The notes beneath the pieces are model-generated. The model ran no database searches. It was given only the letters and a program-made list of their open reading frames with translations, and was not told where the DNA came from. Below are positions 33,663-42,445 of a stretch of 64,000 nucleotides of DNA, piece by piece. Position 1 is the stretch's first letter; each line of letters starts with the position of its first letter. The stretch lies in contig OY282352.1 in assembly GCA_958295495.1 (NCBI GenBank), positions 4,156,548-4,220,547 of the forward strand. Direction: 5' to 3'. Made by a program: the position numbers and the translations under genes. The DNA comes from an uncultured Latescibacterota bacterium. GTDB lineage: Bacteria > Latescibacterota > UBA2968 > UBA8231.

Positions 33663-33701
33663 GAAAGCCCCCGATGCCGGTTGAGCGTCGGGGGCTTTCT
33701 C
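33663..33701 (+). terminator. Rho-independent terminator after coxM
   Basis: GAAAGCCCCCGA and TCGGGGGCTTTC form a perfect 12-bp stem around a 13-nt loop, followed by TCT. It lies 20 nt after the coxM stop and has a T-tract on either strand, so it could also stop transcription coming from the opposite side. Confidence 0.9.
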
Positions 33702-33765
33702 TGTTAAGCCAGCTATTCGGAAAAATCGGAATTGGGATGGGCGATGCGGCGGCACGACAAGCCGA

Positions 33766-34557
33766 TCAACAAATTTTAGGCCAAGCTCCGCGCACAGACC
33801 CAAAGTGCCGTTGCAACGAGGCAAATGCCTCGTGGGTCGGGTCGGGTTGCACGGGAACGGACTGTTGCCTGCCGAGATAAAGGCAACCCACTTCGCCCGC
33901 CGGCAGCGCGGTTAGCAATCTACCGGCCCGCTCCATTGCCGCGCACCACTGCCGCTTCAGATCCGGTAGCGTCTGGGGGGCTGCCAAGTCTAGCCGCTGG
34001 ATCTCCTCTTGGGTAAAAGCCGCGTTGCGGTTCAACTGGTTGAGCAAGAAATCTGGCGTATATCCCTGATCTTTCCCACAGGCCGCCCAACACAGTGCTC
34101 CCAACGAGAGGTAGCGGCTGTCCAAGTGCAGAACGTCGATGAAATCGCGCGCCTCCCGGCGTCCGGCCAAAGCCAACACCTTGTTGGTGGCCGCGTCGGC
34201 CCGGTGCAGGCGGTAACCGCATAGCTTATCTCGTTCAACGGGAAAGAAGCGGAAGGCGGAATCCTGAGCCCACTCCAAGCGAAGGGACTGCCCTTCCTTG
34301 GCCGCGACGGCCCTGAGATAGGCTGGCTGCCGCAAAAGCCATTCGATCGCAAAGCCATTCGCGCTCAGCACGGCAACGTCGAACTCGGCACTCCGCGCGA
34401 CGCTGTCTTCCACGTCGTGAAACATATCTAGGTCTTTGGAAAAACGCGGGCTGTCGGGGAATTGGTGCAAAACCGTAGCACCGGCTACATAGCTCTCTGG
34501 GCTGCGGTTTTGCGCTAACAAACGCAGGATAGATTGCTGAAACGCGCTTAGGGGCAT
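33766..34557 (-). CDS. AbiEii-type nucleotidyltransferase
   Basis: A 263-residue member of the nucleotidyl transferase AbiEii/AbiGii (DUF1814-like) group. The fingerprint is V-A-G-A-T-V-L-H followed by RFSKDLDMFHD, the acidic nucleotidyltransferase motif. Later EARDFIDVLHLD and the C-terminal helical region (TQEEIQRLDLAAPQTLPDLK) follow the family. Such proteins act as type IV-like toxins or phage-abortive genes, some by pyrimidine transfer to tRNA. ATG 34557 (MPLSAFQQSIL) is the natural start; the longer frame upstream overlaps the partner gene. It overlaps that partner by 10 nt. Confidence 0.8.
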   Translation of the reverse strand: MPLSAFQQSILRLLAQNRSPESYVAGATVLHQFPDSPRFSKDLDMFHDVEDSVARSAEFDVAVLSANGFAIEWLLRQPAYLRAVAAKEGQSLRLEWAQDSAFRFFPVERDKLCGYRLHRADAATNKVLALAGRREARDFIDVLHLDSRYLSLGALCWAACGKDQGYTPDFLLNQLNRNAAFTQEEIQRLDLAAPQTLPDLKRQWCAAMERAGRLLTALPAGEVGCLYLGRQQSVPVQPDPTHEAFASLQRHFGSVRGAWPKIC

Positions 34558-34733
34558 AGGCGGGCGGCCAAAATAAATCCCGGCCGGCCTCCGTGCAGGC
34601 GCAAGCCCCGTGCGATCTCGGGCATATCTCCAACGCCTATTTCCAAATCCCGGCGCAAATACCAGAAACACTGGGCGTAGTACTCGGCAAAGGCTTGGCG
34701 GGCGAGTTGCAGCCGCTCGGTTTCGCTCAACAT
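34548..34733 (-). CDS. Small conserved partner of the AbiEii-type gene
   Basis: 61 residues from ATG 34733 (MLSETERLQLARQAFAEYYA, then QCFWYLRRDLEI, PEIARGLRLHGG and FILAARLCP). I recognise this as the short hypothetical usually found just upstream of this type of nucleotidyltransferase. It is rich in conserved aromatic and charged residues and has no DNA-binding motif, so an antitoxin role is only inferred from position. A longer form could start at TTG 34790. It overlaps the nucleotidyltransferase start by 10 nt. Confidence 0.65.
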   Translation of the reverse strand: MLSETERLQLARQAFAEYYAQCFWYLRRDLEIGVGDMPEIARGLRLHGGRPGFILAARLCP

Positions 34734-34786
34734 CGTTGTACTTTGTTCCACTTGCACGATTGTCGTCTTTGGGGAGGGTACGGCGC

Positions 34787-35191
34787 TCAATCGGGAAAAA
34801 GACTGTCAACTGCCAGCGTCCCAGCGGAGAAATAGTCCGCCCGCTTTTGCGCCATCTCCTGCTCGGCCATCGGGCCATAATCGCCCTCGCTGCGGACCTC
34901 AACGGCGAAGACGGGTGCCCCTTTGGGGAACTTCATCGTCAGCTCGCCTGTATAGAACGCCGCGTCTGGGCTGAATGACTGGCGTTCGGGAAGATCGACG
35001 ATAAAGCCGACGTTATCCGCGAAGGAGTACCCGGTGCGGGTGCGCTGCGCGTATTCCCGCAAACTGGCGAAAATCTCGCCCGCCGCATACCCCGGTAACC
35101 CTCCGGTCGGCGACATAAGTACCAATTCCCCTTTGATCAGTTCGGCCTTGCCATTTTCTGGTATGTGGCACAGGTCATTGAGAATGGTAGC
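34787..35191 (-). pseudogene. Uma2-family nuclease-like protein, broken at both ends
   Basis: The frame encodes the middle of a Uma2 (DUF820) PD-(D/E)xK-like protein: PENGKAELIKGELVLMSPTG, IFASLREYA, FSPDAAFYTG, PVFAVEVRSEGDYG and KRADYFSAG. The expected start codon is replaced by an in-frame TGA (35192-35194), just where homologues have Met-Ala-Thr. The C-terminal 50-60 residues are missing after SAGTL. Only a TTG at 35125 could start a shortened protein. Confidence 0.7.
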
Positions 35192-35230
35192 TCAGGGATC
35201 CTTGCGTACTAGACGGGGCTCCTTGACTTC

Positions 35231-35381
35231 TTAGAAGCCTTTTTAAAACTAGGGTTTCGGTCTCTCACTCGGCTCAAAGTATCTAGGACCGAGGGCGTCT
35301 CGCCCTACGAAAAACGCTGGACGACAAGGCCGTTCGACAGCCCCGCCAAGCGTCCAACGGGGGTTTTAAAAAGGCTTCTAA
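35231..35381. repeat. 19-bp perfect inverted repeat enclosing 113 bp
   Basis: Arms 35231-35249 (ttagaagcctttttaaaac) and 35363-35381 are exact reverse complements. The right arm is part of the YwgA-like coding sequence (codons for LEAFLK). The enclosed DNA includes a small hairpin (gagggcgtctcgcccta) and no gene. The layout suggests a fold-back duplication or a small non-coding insertion at the 3' end of the YwgA-like gene. Confidence 0.75.
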
Positions 35382-35885
35382 GGCATCATTTAATTCGATG
35401 CCAAAACGCTGAGCTGCCAAATCAAATGCTGAATTAAAAAGCGACTCTAGGTGCCCTTTCACGTCGCGAAGCGATATGCGTAGGTCCTCTCCGCGGAGAT
35501 CAAGATCCCACAAATATACAATTGTACTCAGAACTTCGAGGGTAGCAGAGGATTCGTTTGCCAAGGTCCGCACTGTATCAAGTCCAATGTCTGCGACGGG
35601 TGGATCGATCTTAGCTGACCGGGGCTCCGAGAGAAGCCGGATTTCATAGGCTCCTCCGGCGGATGACTTCTCTTCAAGAAGCCCCCAAGCGGTAGCTGCA
35701 TCCACATCCCGAGCTAAAGATGGAGAGTACACGCCATACATATGGAACTGGAATGCCTGTCCAAGATCAGTGCCACTACGCTGACACAGATACACCAGCT
35801 TATGCAGCTTTTTCCGCCCTTCCACCGTACCACCCGCAGCTTCGACTAGTCTCTGTAGCCGATCCAGACGCCTCAGCTTATCCAT
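35283..35885 (-). CDS. YwgA-like winged-helix protein
   Basis: About 200 residues. The N-terminal half (LRRLDRLQRLVEAAGG, GRKKLHKLVYLCQRSG, FQFHMYGVYSPSLARDVD) matches the YwgA-like/Panacea-like group of winged-helix proteins. Residues 90-170 are helical. The last 25 residues (after LNDALEAFLK) come from the inverted-repeat insertion and are probably not native. The ATG at 35885 is preceded by GAGAGGAG; a GTG at 35888 is equally placed. The HD-domain gene ends 22 nt upstream on the same strand, reproducing the ywfO-ywgA neighbourhood of Bacillus. Role unknown, possibly regulator or partner of the HD enzyme. Confidence 0.7.
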   Translation of the reverse strand: MDKLRRLDRLQRLVEAAGGTVEGRKKLHKLVYLCQRSGTDLGQAFQFHMYGVYSPSLARDVDAATAWGLLEEKSSAGGAYEIRLLSEPRSAKIDPPVADIGLDTVRTLANESSATLEVLSTIVYLWDLDLRGEDLRISLRDVKGHLESLFNSAFDLAAQRFGIELNDALEAFLKPPLDAWRGCRTALSSSVFRRARRPRS

Positions 35886-35909
35886 CACTCTTACTCCTCT
35901 CTTGAATGT

Positions 35910-37277
35910 TCATGTCCACTGTAACTCTTTCCGTGCGGTATCTGCCACTTCTACCGGCACAAACCAACGATCTTCTTGGAACTTCAGGGCATTTTTGGCC
36001 TGCGTTAATATAGAGTCTTCAGCCGATAGCCGACACGGGGTGCCATCTATATCAACAAACCAGATTTCTTCTTCATCCGCGACCTTTCCCTGCCCAAGAT
36101 TGAGCATATAACCTTTGTAAGCAGTATCACTTACCGTGTCTTCCAGCATGTAGTAATCAGGGTTATAACCAGCGTCTTCAACCATCTTTCGCAATTGATC
36201 GTGATTTTTCCTGTACATATCACGGGAAGCTGTCGATGGTACTACTATCGGTTTCAATAGATCCCTTCTAACTAGGCGTCGCGAAAGATCGCTGAGAATC
36301 CCATATAGGTCAGATTTTGACCATTCCTCAATCCATCCAAATAAGACGAAGTCATCCAGACTTAAGTACTCATCCACACTCAGATCCTCGCCTTGGGCCA
36401 TTTTATCAAAAGCTTCATTTGAGCGAATATTCCCACCATTACGTCGCACATCCGCCGCACACTTTATTATTTTTTGGAGCATCTGCTCTGCTGCTCGTAT
36501 GGTCTTGTGATAATAGACATGTTTATACATGTAATGACGGCCCACCAAGTGGGACTCAAGGCTGCTAAGACCTCTCCGGCCATCGATAATTACTGTCTCC
36601 AGTTCAGCCTGATCCTCCGCTCCACTTGTCGATGGCAGAGATATTGGTTTCACCGCCAGTGTTCGGAGTATCCAGTCCAGATCGTAGGCCCCATACTGAA
36701 CGCCAGTCATATGCGAATCGCGCAGCAGGTAATCGAAACGATCAACATCCAACTGGCTACTTATCAGCGCAGTAACGTAGTGCGGCTTATACGTTTTGCC
36801 CAAAATCTGGTGAACATGAGCGGGCAGCTCTGATGAAACACAGGTAAGGAGTTTGTTTATGTCCTTATCATCCCTGACGATTTTGAGCGCCCAATTTTCA
36901 TGTTGAGCTTCATTACTACCCGACATTCCTCTAGCAACATTCTCGAAGATGTGGCTGAACGGCCCATGACCGACATCATGGAGTAATGCCGCTGCAAGAA
37001 CCTCCTCACGCTTTCCTCCATCAAATAGGTCTCTACCATTGACTCGGTTCAATTGATCCATAGCACGGCCTGCGAGATGGTAAACCCCAAGGGAATGCGT
37101 AAAACGGCTGTGTTCCGCCCCGGGATAAACTAGCCACGCTAGGCCCAGTTGCCGAATGCGCCGCAGCCGCTGCATGGCGGCCGTATCCAGAAGTTCGAGA
37201 ATAAAATGATCCTCAATCCGTATGATGTCGTGGATTGGGTCGCGGATGAATTTATTGACGCTATTTGCACTTGGCAT
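35910..37277 (-). CDS. HD-domain nucleotide triphosphohydrolase (YwfO/dGTPase-like)
   Basis: A 455-residue HD-superfamily phosphohydrolase. It begins FIRDPIHDIIRIEDHF and shows the HD metal ligands H (RFTHSLGVYHLAG), HD (LLHDVGHGPFSHIFE) and a distal D (SQLDVDRFDYLLRDSHMTG). It resembles dNTP triphosphohydrolases such as YwfO and SAMHD1-like enzymes, which cut dNTPs to nucleoside and triphosphate. Such enzymes may balance dNTP pools or starve phages of dNTPs. ATG 37277 fits the family start. Likely co-transcribed with the YwgA-like gene. Confidence 0.85.
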   Translation of the reverse strand: MPSANSVNKFIRDPIHDIIRIEDHFILELLDTAAMQRLRRIRQLGLAWLVYPGAEHSRFTHSLGVYHLAGRAMDQLNRVNGRDLFDGGKREEVLAAALLHDVGHGPFSHIFENVARGMSGSNEAQHENWALKIVRDDKDINKLLTCVSSELPAHVHQILGKTYKPHYVTALISSQLDVDRFDYLLRDSHMTGVQYGAYDLDWILRTLAVKPISLPSTSGAEDQAELETVIIDGRRGLSSLESHLVGRHYMYKHVYYHKTIRAAEQMLQKIIKCAADVRRNGGNIRSNEAFDKMAQGEDLSVDEYLSLDDFVLFGWIEEWSKSDLYGILSDLSRRLVRRDLLKPIVVPSTASRDMYRKNHDQLRKMVEDAGYNPDYYMLEDTVSDTAYKGYMLNLGQGKVADEEEIWFVDIDGTPCRLSAEDSILTQAKNALKFQEDRWFVPVEVADTARKELQWT

Positions 37278-37350
37278 CCGTTACACTCTTATCCCAGAAT
37301 TTCTCACTCTATTTATCGGGTTTGGCGACATTATAAGCGGGGGTACTGAT

Positions 37351-37380
37351 AAAGAAACGCTTGAACGCAGTCAAGCGTCC
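37351..37380 (-). terminator. Intrinsic terminator after ettA
   Basis: On the minus strand CGCTTGA and TCAAGCG form a 7-bp stem around a 5-nt loop, followed by TTTCTTTAT. It lies about 20 nt after the ettA stop. Confidence 0.7.
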
Positions 37381-37399
37381 AGCGGCACCCCATCAGCAG

Positions 37400-39082
37400 T
37401 CAGTCCCGCGTCAGTTGGCGGTAGCGGACCCGCCGAGGCACGATGGAATTTTCGCCTAGCCGCGCCTTTTTGTTGGCCTCGTACTCCGAAAAGTTGCCCT
37501 CAAACCAATAGACTTGGCTGTCGCCCTCAAACGCCAGAATGTGCGTGGCGATCCGGTCCAAAAACCACCTGTCGTGGCTGATGACCACCACGCAGCCGGC
37601 GAAATTCTCCAACCCCTCCTCCAAGGCGCACAGCGTATGCACGTCGAGGTCGTTGGTCGGCTCGTCGAGCAGGAACACATTGGCCTGCTCCTTGAGCACC
37701 TTGGCCAGATGCACCCGATTGCGCTGCCCGCCCGAGAGCGTAGCGACCTTTTGCTGCTGGTCGGCACCGAGGAAGTTGAAGCGCGCGAGGTACGCCCGCG
37801 AATTTACCTTGCGCTCGCCCAGCTCAAGCTCTTCCTCGCCGCCCGAGATCTCCTGCCAGACGGTGTGTTCCCCCACTAGGGTCTCACGGCTCTGATCTAC
37901 ATACCCCAGCCGCACGGTCTCGCCGATGTGGAGCTGGCCGCTGTCGGCACTTTCTTGGCCGGTAATCAGCCGGAACAGGGTCGTCTTGCCCGCGCCGTTC
38001 GGCCCGATGACCCCGACGATCCCGCCCGAGGGCAGCGCGAAATCCATGTTCTCGAAGAGTATGCGCTCGCCGTAGCGCTTGCTCACGCCCTTGGCCTCAA
38101 TGGCAATATCGCCCAGCCGCGGCCCCGGCGGAATGTAGAGCTGCACCGCCTCGTTCCGCCGCACCCGATCTTGGTTTAGCAATTCCTCGTAGGCCCTGAT
38201 CCGCGCCTTGCTCTTCTGCTGCTTGGCCCTCGGGGTCATGCGAATCCACTCCAACTCGCGCTGCAAGGTCTGCTGTCTTTCGCTCTCGCTCTTTTCTTCC
38301 AGCCGCAGCCGCTCCTTTTTTTGCTCTAACCACGACGAGTAATTCCCCTTCCACGGTACGCCGCGCCCTTGGTCCAGCTCCAGAATCCATCCCGCCACAT
38401 TGTCGAGAAAATACCGGTCGTGGGTGACGGCGATCACCGTCCCCTGGTACTGATGCAAATGCCCTTCCAGCCACGCCACTGTTTCGGCGTCGAGGTGGTT
38501 GGTCGGCTCGTCTAGGAGCAGAATATCCGGCTGGCGGAGCAACAATCGACACAGCGCCACCCGCCGCCGCTCGCCTCCCGAAAGCGTGGAGACCTCTTGG
38601 TCCTCGGGCGGACAGCGCAGCGCGTCCATGGCCATATCCAGCCGACTGTCCAAATCCCAAGCCCCGGCCGCGTCGAGCTGTTCGGCCACGGCGGCCTGCC
38701 GCTCTATTAGGGCGTTCATGGCGTCGTCGTCCATGGGTTCGGCGAACTGGGCGTTGATGGTCTCGTACTCGCGCAGCAAATCCACTGTTTCCTGCACGCC
38801 CTCCTCGACGATCTGCTCGACCGTCTTTCCCTTTTCCAGCTCGGGCTCCTGCTCCAGATACCCCACGGTAAACCCCGGCTGGACGCGAATGGTCCCCTCG
38901 TATTCATCGTCGATGCCCGCCACAATCCGCAACAAGGTGCTTTTCCCCGACCCATTCAAGCCCAACACCCCGATCTTGGCTCCGTAGAAGTACGACAGTG
39001 AAATATCGGCGAGAATCGTCTTCCGATTGTAGTGCTTGCTCACTTTGTACATCGAATAGATGATTTTTTCCGCTTCGCTCAT
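37400..39082 (-). CDS. ettA: Energy-dependent translational throttle protein EttA
   Basis: A 560-residue ABC-F protein that binds the ribosomal E site and gates the first elongation step according to energy level. Two ATPase cassettes are present: Walker A GLNGSGKST with signature SGGERRRVAL and Walker B ILLLDEPTNHLD, then Walker A GPNGAGKTT with signature LSGGQRNRVHL and Walker B VFLLDEPTNDLD. The EttA-specific N-terminus MSEAEKIIYSMYKVSKHY and the arm and linker between cassettes match the family, as does the length. ATG 39082 follows the oxidoreductase stop by 1 nt. It is the last gene of a four-gene minus-strand run. Confidence 0.95.
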   Translation of the reverse strand: MSEAEKIIYSMYKVSKHYNRKTILADISLSYFYGAKIGVLGLNGSGKSTLLRIVAGIDDEYEGTIRVQPGFTVGYLEQEPELEKGKTVEQIVEEGVQETVDLLREYETINAQFAEPMDDDAMNALIERQAAVAEQLDAAGAWDLDSRLDMAMDALRCPPEDQEVSTLSGGERRRVALCRLLLRQPDILLLDEPTNHLDAETVAWLEGHLHQYQGTVIAVTHDRYFLDNVAGWILELDQGRGVPWKGNYSSWLEQKKERLRLEEKSESERQQTLQRELEWIRMTPRAKQQKSKARIRAYEELLNQDRVRRNEAVQLYIPPGPRLGDIAIEAKGVSKRYGERILFENMDFALPSGGIVGVIGPNGAGKTTLFRLITGQESADSGQLHIGETVRLGYVDQSRETLVGEHTVWQEISGGEEELELGERKVNSRAYLARFNFLGADQQQKVATLSGGQRNRVHLAKVLKEQANVFLLDEPTNDLDVHTLCALEEGLENFAGCVVVISHDRWFLDRIATHILAFEGDSQVYWFEGNFSEYEANKKARLGENSIVPRRVRYRQLTRD

Positions 39083-39083
39083 G

Positions 39084-40019
39084 TCATTTCAATCCTCTAT
39101 ATGCTGTAAACACAATCCCCAAATCTCGTTCCGCCCGCGCCAAGTCCGAATACGGCTGCCGCCCCGGCTTGTGCAAACACTGCAAAAAGTCCCGCATCAT
39201 GCCCCCGTAGCCCATCAAGTCCCCCACGCCCGGAAAGTAGAGTCGCTTCTGCCGCCCCCGCAAACGCACGTACAGCCCATTGCACTCAAAGACGATCCGC
39301 CCCTCCGTCCCCCCAATCCGCGCGTGCTGAAAGGTGCCCTTGGTCAAGCTGAAGGCGTTCCAAGCATAGCGCAACACCAGCTCGGCCCCCGAGGCGTATT
39401 CGATCCACACTACTGAGTTGCGCTCCGGCTCGCCCGCCCGGTGCCCGGGAAACTCTGCCGTCACTTGCCGAGGCGCGTCGGCGAAAAGGTCCGCTCCGAG
39501 GGCCACGAAGTGAATCCCGCCCTCCAGCAGCGCCCCATAGCCGCTTTTCCAGCCCGCGATCTGCTGGGTAAAACGCTTGCCAATAGTCGCCTGCCGCACT
39601 TGGCCAATAAAGCCTTGGCGGATGATCCACTTGAGCCGCTTGAGCAAGGGCTTGTAGTAGTAGTTTTCCGCGATCATCAGCAGGGCATCTGGATGGGCCG
39701 CCGCGGCCGCGCCAATGGCCGCCAAATCGCCTTCTGTGGCGCACAACGGCTTTTCCACCAGTACCCCCTTGCCGGCTGCCAACGCTGCGACGACTTGGGG
39801 CCGATGAGCGTCCGGCGGCGAGCTAATCAGCACCGCATCCACCGCGCTGTCGAGGACTTCGGCGTACGATGCGAAGACCGGCCCCCCACCGCATTGGCGG
39901 CTGAGGGCTTCAGCGCTGGCCTGCGTGCGGCTGTGAAATGACAGCTCGACCCTGCCGACGAGGTTTTTCGCGTGCCGGCGACCGATGCTGCCGCACCCTA
40001 CCAGACAGACCTTTTTCAT
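39084..40019 (-). CDS. Gfo/Idh/MocA family oxidoreductase
   Basis: A 311-residue NAD(P)-dependent sugar-type oxidoreductase. The Rossmann motif is at the start (VCLVGCGSIGRRHAKNL), followed by the family's dinucleotide and catalytic element GKGVLVEKPLCATEGDL; the C-terminal domain forms the substrate-facing sheet (GALLEGGIHFVALGADLF). Substrate unknown. The ATG at 40019 is chosen since the Rossmann fold begins there and it overlaps the GMC stop by 4 nt (ATGA). A longer frame upstream lies inside the GMC gene. Confidence 0.88.
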   Translation of the reverse strand: MKKVCLVGCGSIGRRHAKNLVGRVELSFHSRTQASAEALSRQCGGGPVFASYAEVLDSAVDAVLISSPPDAHRPQVVAALAAGKGVLVEKPLCATEGDLAAIGAAAAAHPDALLMIAENYYYKPLLKRLKWIIRQGFIGQVRQATIGKRFTQQIAGWKSGYGALLEGGIHFVALGADLFADAPRQVTAEFPGHRAGEPERNSVVWIEYASGAELVLRYAWNAFSLTKGTFQHARIGGTEGRIVFECNGLYVRLRGRQKRLYFPGVGDLMGYGGMMRDFLQCLHKPGRQPYSDLARAERDLGIVFTAYRGLK

Positions 40020-41503
40020 CGCTTCTCCAATATCCGCTCGGCCACCCGTAGCGCGTTGGCGGCAATGGTCAGACTCGGATTTACCCCGCCCGAAGCGGGC
40101 ATAAAACTGCCGTCGGACACGTAGAGATTTTCGCTGTCCCAATAGCGGCAATCCACGTTGAGGACGCCGTCTTCGGGGGTAGTGGCGCAGCGCAGGGTCC
40201 CCACGGCGTGCGAGAAGGAATCGATCAAGTAGCGGTAGCGCAGCAGGCCGCCCGCTTGGCGCAATACGGCCTCTGCTCGGGCCAGCAGGTGATCGCGGCG
40301 GCGACAATCGGCGTTGCTATAGGCGTGCTCTACCTGCACCAGTTTCATGCCGAAAACGTCCTGTTCGTCGGCCAACGACACGCGGTTTTCTCGGCGCGGA
40401 TCGTCCTCGGCGATGCAGAGCAAGCTCTGCATCCGGCTGGCCAGCATTCCGGCGAGGGTCTTGAGGCCCCAAGGGGTGTGGTGCCGGATGATGGGGGGGG
40501 CCGGCGTGTAGATGTCTTGGATGACGCCCACGGCCGTGCCCAATTCCGCGCGCAGGTCTTCGTAGAAATCGGAGAAGCAAAGCTGTTTGTGGAAGACCTG
40601 TTGCGGGTTCGTGCGAAAGGGAAAGACGCAAGTGGCAACCCCGTTGCAGTGGCGCATGAGGAAGCGCCCAATCAGGGGGTGATCGAATCCCGAACGGAGC
40701 ATCAGGGCCGGGCTGTTGAGTGCTCCGGCGGCCAAGACCACCAAGTCGGCCGAAAGCGCGTGGGCTTGCCGGGACGCGCTATCGACGTATTCGACTTGCT
40801 CGACGCGCCCGCCCCATTGCACCAGTCGCCGCGCCACCGCCCCGACGACGATCTCTAGCCCGGCCGCTGAGGCCGCGGCCAGCACGGTAGAAGCCATGTC
40901 GTTTTTGGCCTCCACCGTGCAGGGGAACCCGTCGCAGGTGATGCAGCGCAGGCAGAGGGGGCGGGTGCGGTCGGAAAAGTTGATCGCCAGCGGGAGCTTG
41001 AATGGCCGCAGCCCCAAGTCCGCCCCGGCTTGGTAAATGCGCCGGGCCGGGGCGCTCAGCTCAACGGCGCGGCGCGGATAGGCCTCCAACCCCGGGGGCT
41101 GGTAGGGATCGGTGTCCACCTCGCCGTGTACCCCGAGGAGCTGCTCGGCGCGGGCGTAGTGCGGTGCTAGATCTGTATAGGAAAAGGGCCAGCGGGCAAA
41201 ATCCGCCGGCCGCAGCCGCAGCGACGCCCCGCCGTAAAAGACCGAGTTGCCGCCGACAACCTCGTTGGGATAGGTGCGCTGGAAGGTGCGGCGGCCGTAC
41301 TGCTTGACCAAAAGGGGCGAGGCCGCACGGTAGCGCTTTTGCAGCAGGATGGTGCGCTGATCCCAGTCCGCGCCGTCGCGCTTGGCCCATTGGCCCCGTT
41401 CCAGCAGCGCGGTCTTTAGCCCGGCTTGCACCAGTGCGTGGGCCACCAGCGAGCCGCCGAACCCGGAGCCGATGACCACTGCGTCATAGTGCGCCGCGTT
41501 CAT
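40016..41503 (-). CDS. GMC-family oxidoreductase
   Basis: A 495-residue FAD-dependent alcohol or sugar oxidoreductase. N-terminal FAD-binding GxGxxG is in AVVIGSGFGGSLVAHALVQ. The GMC-type P-N-E-V-V-G-G-N-S-V-F-Y-G-G-A segment follows, and the C-terminal domain ends with the conserved DGSFMPASGGVNPSLTIAANAL, preceded by SHAVGTLR. It lacks a signal peptide. Its start overlaps the stop of the upstream membrane protein by 20 nt and its stop overlaps the Gfo-type gene, so the three act as one unit, perhaps oxidising a polyol or sugar. Confidence 0.87.
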   Translation of the reverse strand: MNAAHYDAVVIGSGFGGSLVAHALVQAGLKTALLERGQWAKRDGADWDQRTILLQKRYRAASPLLVKQYGRRTFQRTYPNEVVGGNSVFYGGASLRLRPADFARWPFSYTDLAPHYARAEQLLGVHGEVDTDPYQPPGLEAYPRRAVELSAPARRIYQAGADLGLRPFKLPLAINFSDRTRPLCLRCITCDGFPCTVEAKNDMASTVLAAASAAGLEIVVGAVARRLVQWGGRVEQVEYVDSASRQAHALSADLVVLAAGALNSPALMLRSGFDHPLIGRFLMRHCNGVATCVFPFRTNPQQVFHKQLCFSDFYEDLRAELGTAVGVIQDIYTPAPPIIRHHTPWGLKTLAGMLASRMQSLLCIAEDDPRRENRVSLADEQDVFGMKLVQVEHAYSNADCRRRDHLLARAEAVLRQAGGLLRYRYLIDSFSHAVGTLRCATTPEDGVLNVDCRYWDSENLYVSDGSFMPASGGVNPSLTIAANALRVAERILEKR

Positions 41504-42284
41504 GGGCGTAGAGCGCGGCCAGCCCGGCGATGATCGCCAAGGCCGCGTAGTGGAACTTCTCGCGGGTGTCCAGTTCGCGCTGGATTCGGGGGAGGTTGGG
41601 TTGGAATTTCCCGGACATATTGCGCTGGATATAGGTCTTATAGTACTCGACGGTGAATCGCTCTAGTCCGCCGTTCATGTAGATGAGAAAACCCAGCCCG
41701 ACCGGGTGTTCGGGGTTGCCGAGCAAGTAAAACAGCGGACTCAAGGCGGCCAAGACGACCCCGGAGCGCTGGAATTTGAGCCACTTGAATCCCTCGAAGG
41801 GCGCGTCCTTGTAAGCACCCCCCAAGGCCACCAGTAGCCCGGTGCAATACCCGGTCGCCAGATAGGCCCAGAAGCTCTTGACGGGCGCGGCGACGAGCAG
41901 GAAGGCGAAGACAATGGCGACGATTAGGCCCCCCGCGCCATAGCGGAGGAGGTCGCTGGTGACCGGGCGGCCAAAGAAGGTAATGCGCGAGGGGACGAAG
42001 TACTTTTGCTGGTCTTCGGTGCGGAAGAAGCCCTTGTAGATTTCGGCGAGAAAGCGCTCTAGGCCCATGATCAGGAAGAACATTTGCACGAGGCCGAGGT
42101 GCTGGAATTGCGCCCTGAAATACGGGATGAAGTACAGCGGCAAAAAAATCGCGATGTGGAAGTACATGCTGCGCGGAAAGGTCTTGGGCTTGAAGCCCTC
42201 ATAAGGAGCGTCTTTGAACGCGCCCCACAGGCAGGTGTAGAGGCCGGAGACGAGGGCGGTGATAAACGGCAGGGCGAAGGTCAT
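41484..42284 (-). CDS. Membrane protein with internal duplication, unknown function
   Basis: About 266 residues from ATG 42284 (an in-frame ATG at 42377 would add 31 unremarkable residues). It contains two copies of one unit: LYTCLWGAFKDAPYEGFKPK...MGLERFLAEIYKGFF and LLVALGGAYKDAPFEGFKWL...GGLERFTVEYYKTYI. Each unit has two or three hydrophobic helices with the motif G-A-[FY]-K-D-A-P-[FY]-E-G-F-K on one side. I do not recognise the family. It is translationally linked to the GMC oxidoreductase, so it may anchor that enzyme or carry its substrate or electrons. Confidence 0.75.
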   Translation of the reverse strand: MTFALPFITALVSGLYTCLWGAFKDAPYEGFKPKTFPRSMYFHIAIFLPLYFIPYFRAQFQHLGLVQMFFLIMGLERFLAEIYKGFFRTEDQQKYFVPSRITFFGRPVTSDLLRYGAGGLIVAIVFAFLLVAAPVKSFWAYLATGYCTGLLVALGGAYKDAPFEGFKWLKFQRSGVVLAALSPLFYLLGNPEHPVGLGFLIYMNGGLERFTVEYYKTYIQRNMSGKFQPNLPRIQRELDTREKFHYAALAIIAGLAALYAHERGAL

Positions 42285-42445
42285 GGTTGGTCGGGCGGTT
42301 GTTGGAGTGGCCAAAGCATCAAATAGTAGGCTCCCCGCCCCGGTTGGGCAACCGCCTCGCGTGTTGACGTTGCTCATGCCATTGGTCAGTTTTTGAGGCG
42401 ATTCGGCCCCTGTTCCCTACACAATTTCAACAAGGAGTTTTTCTC

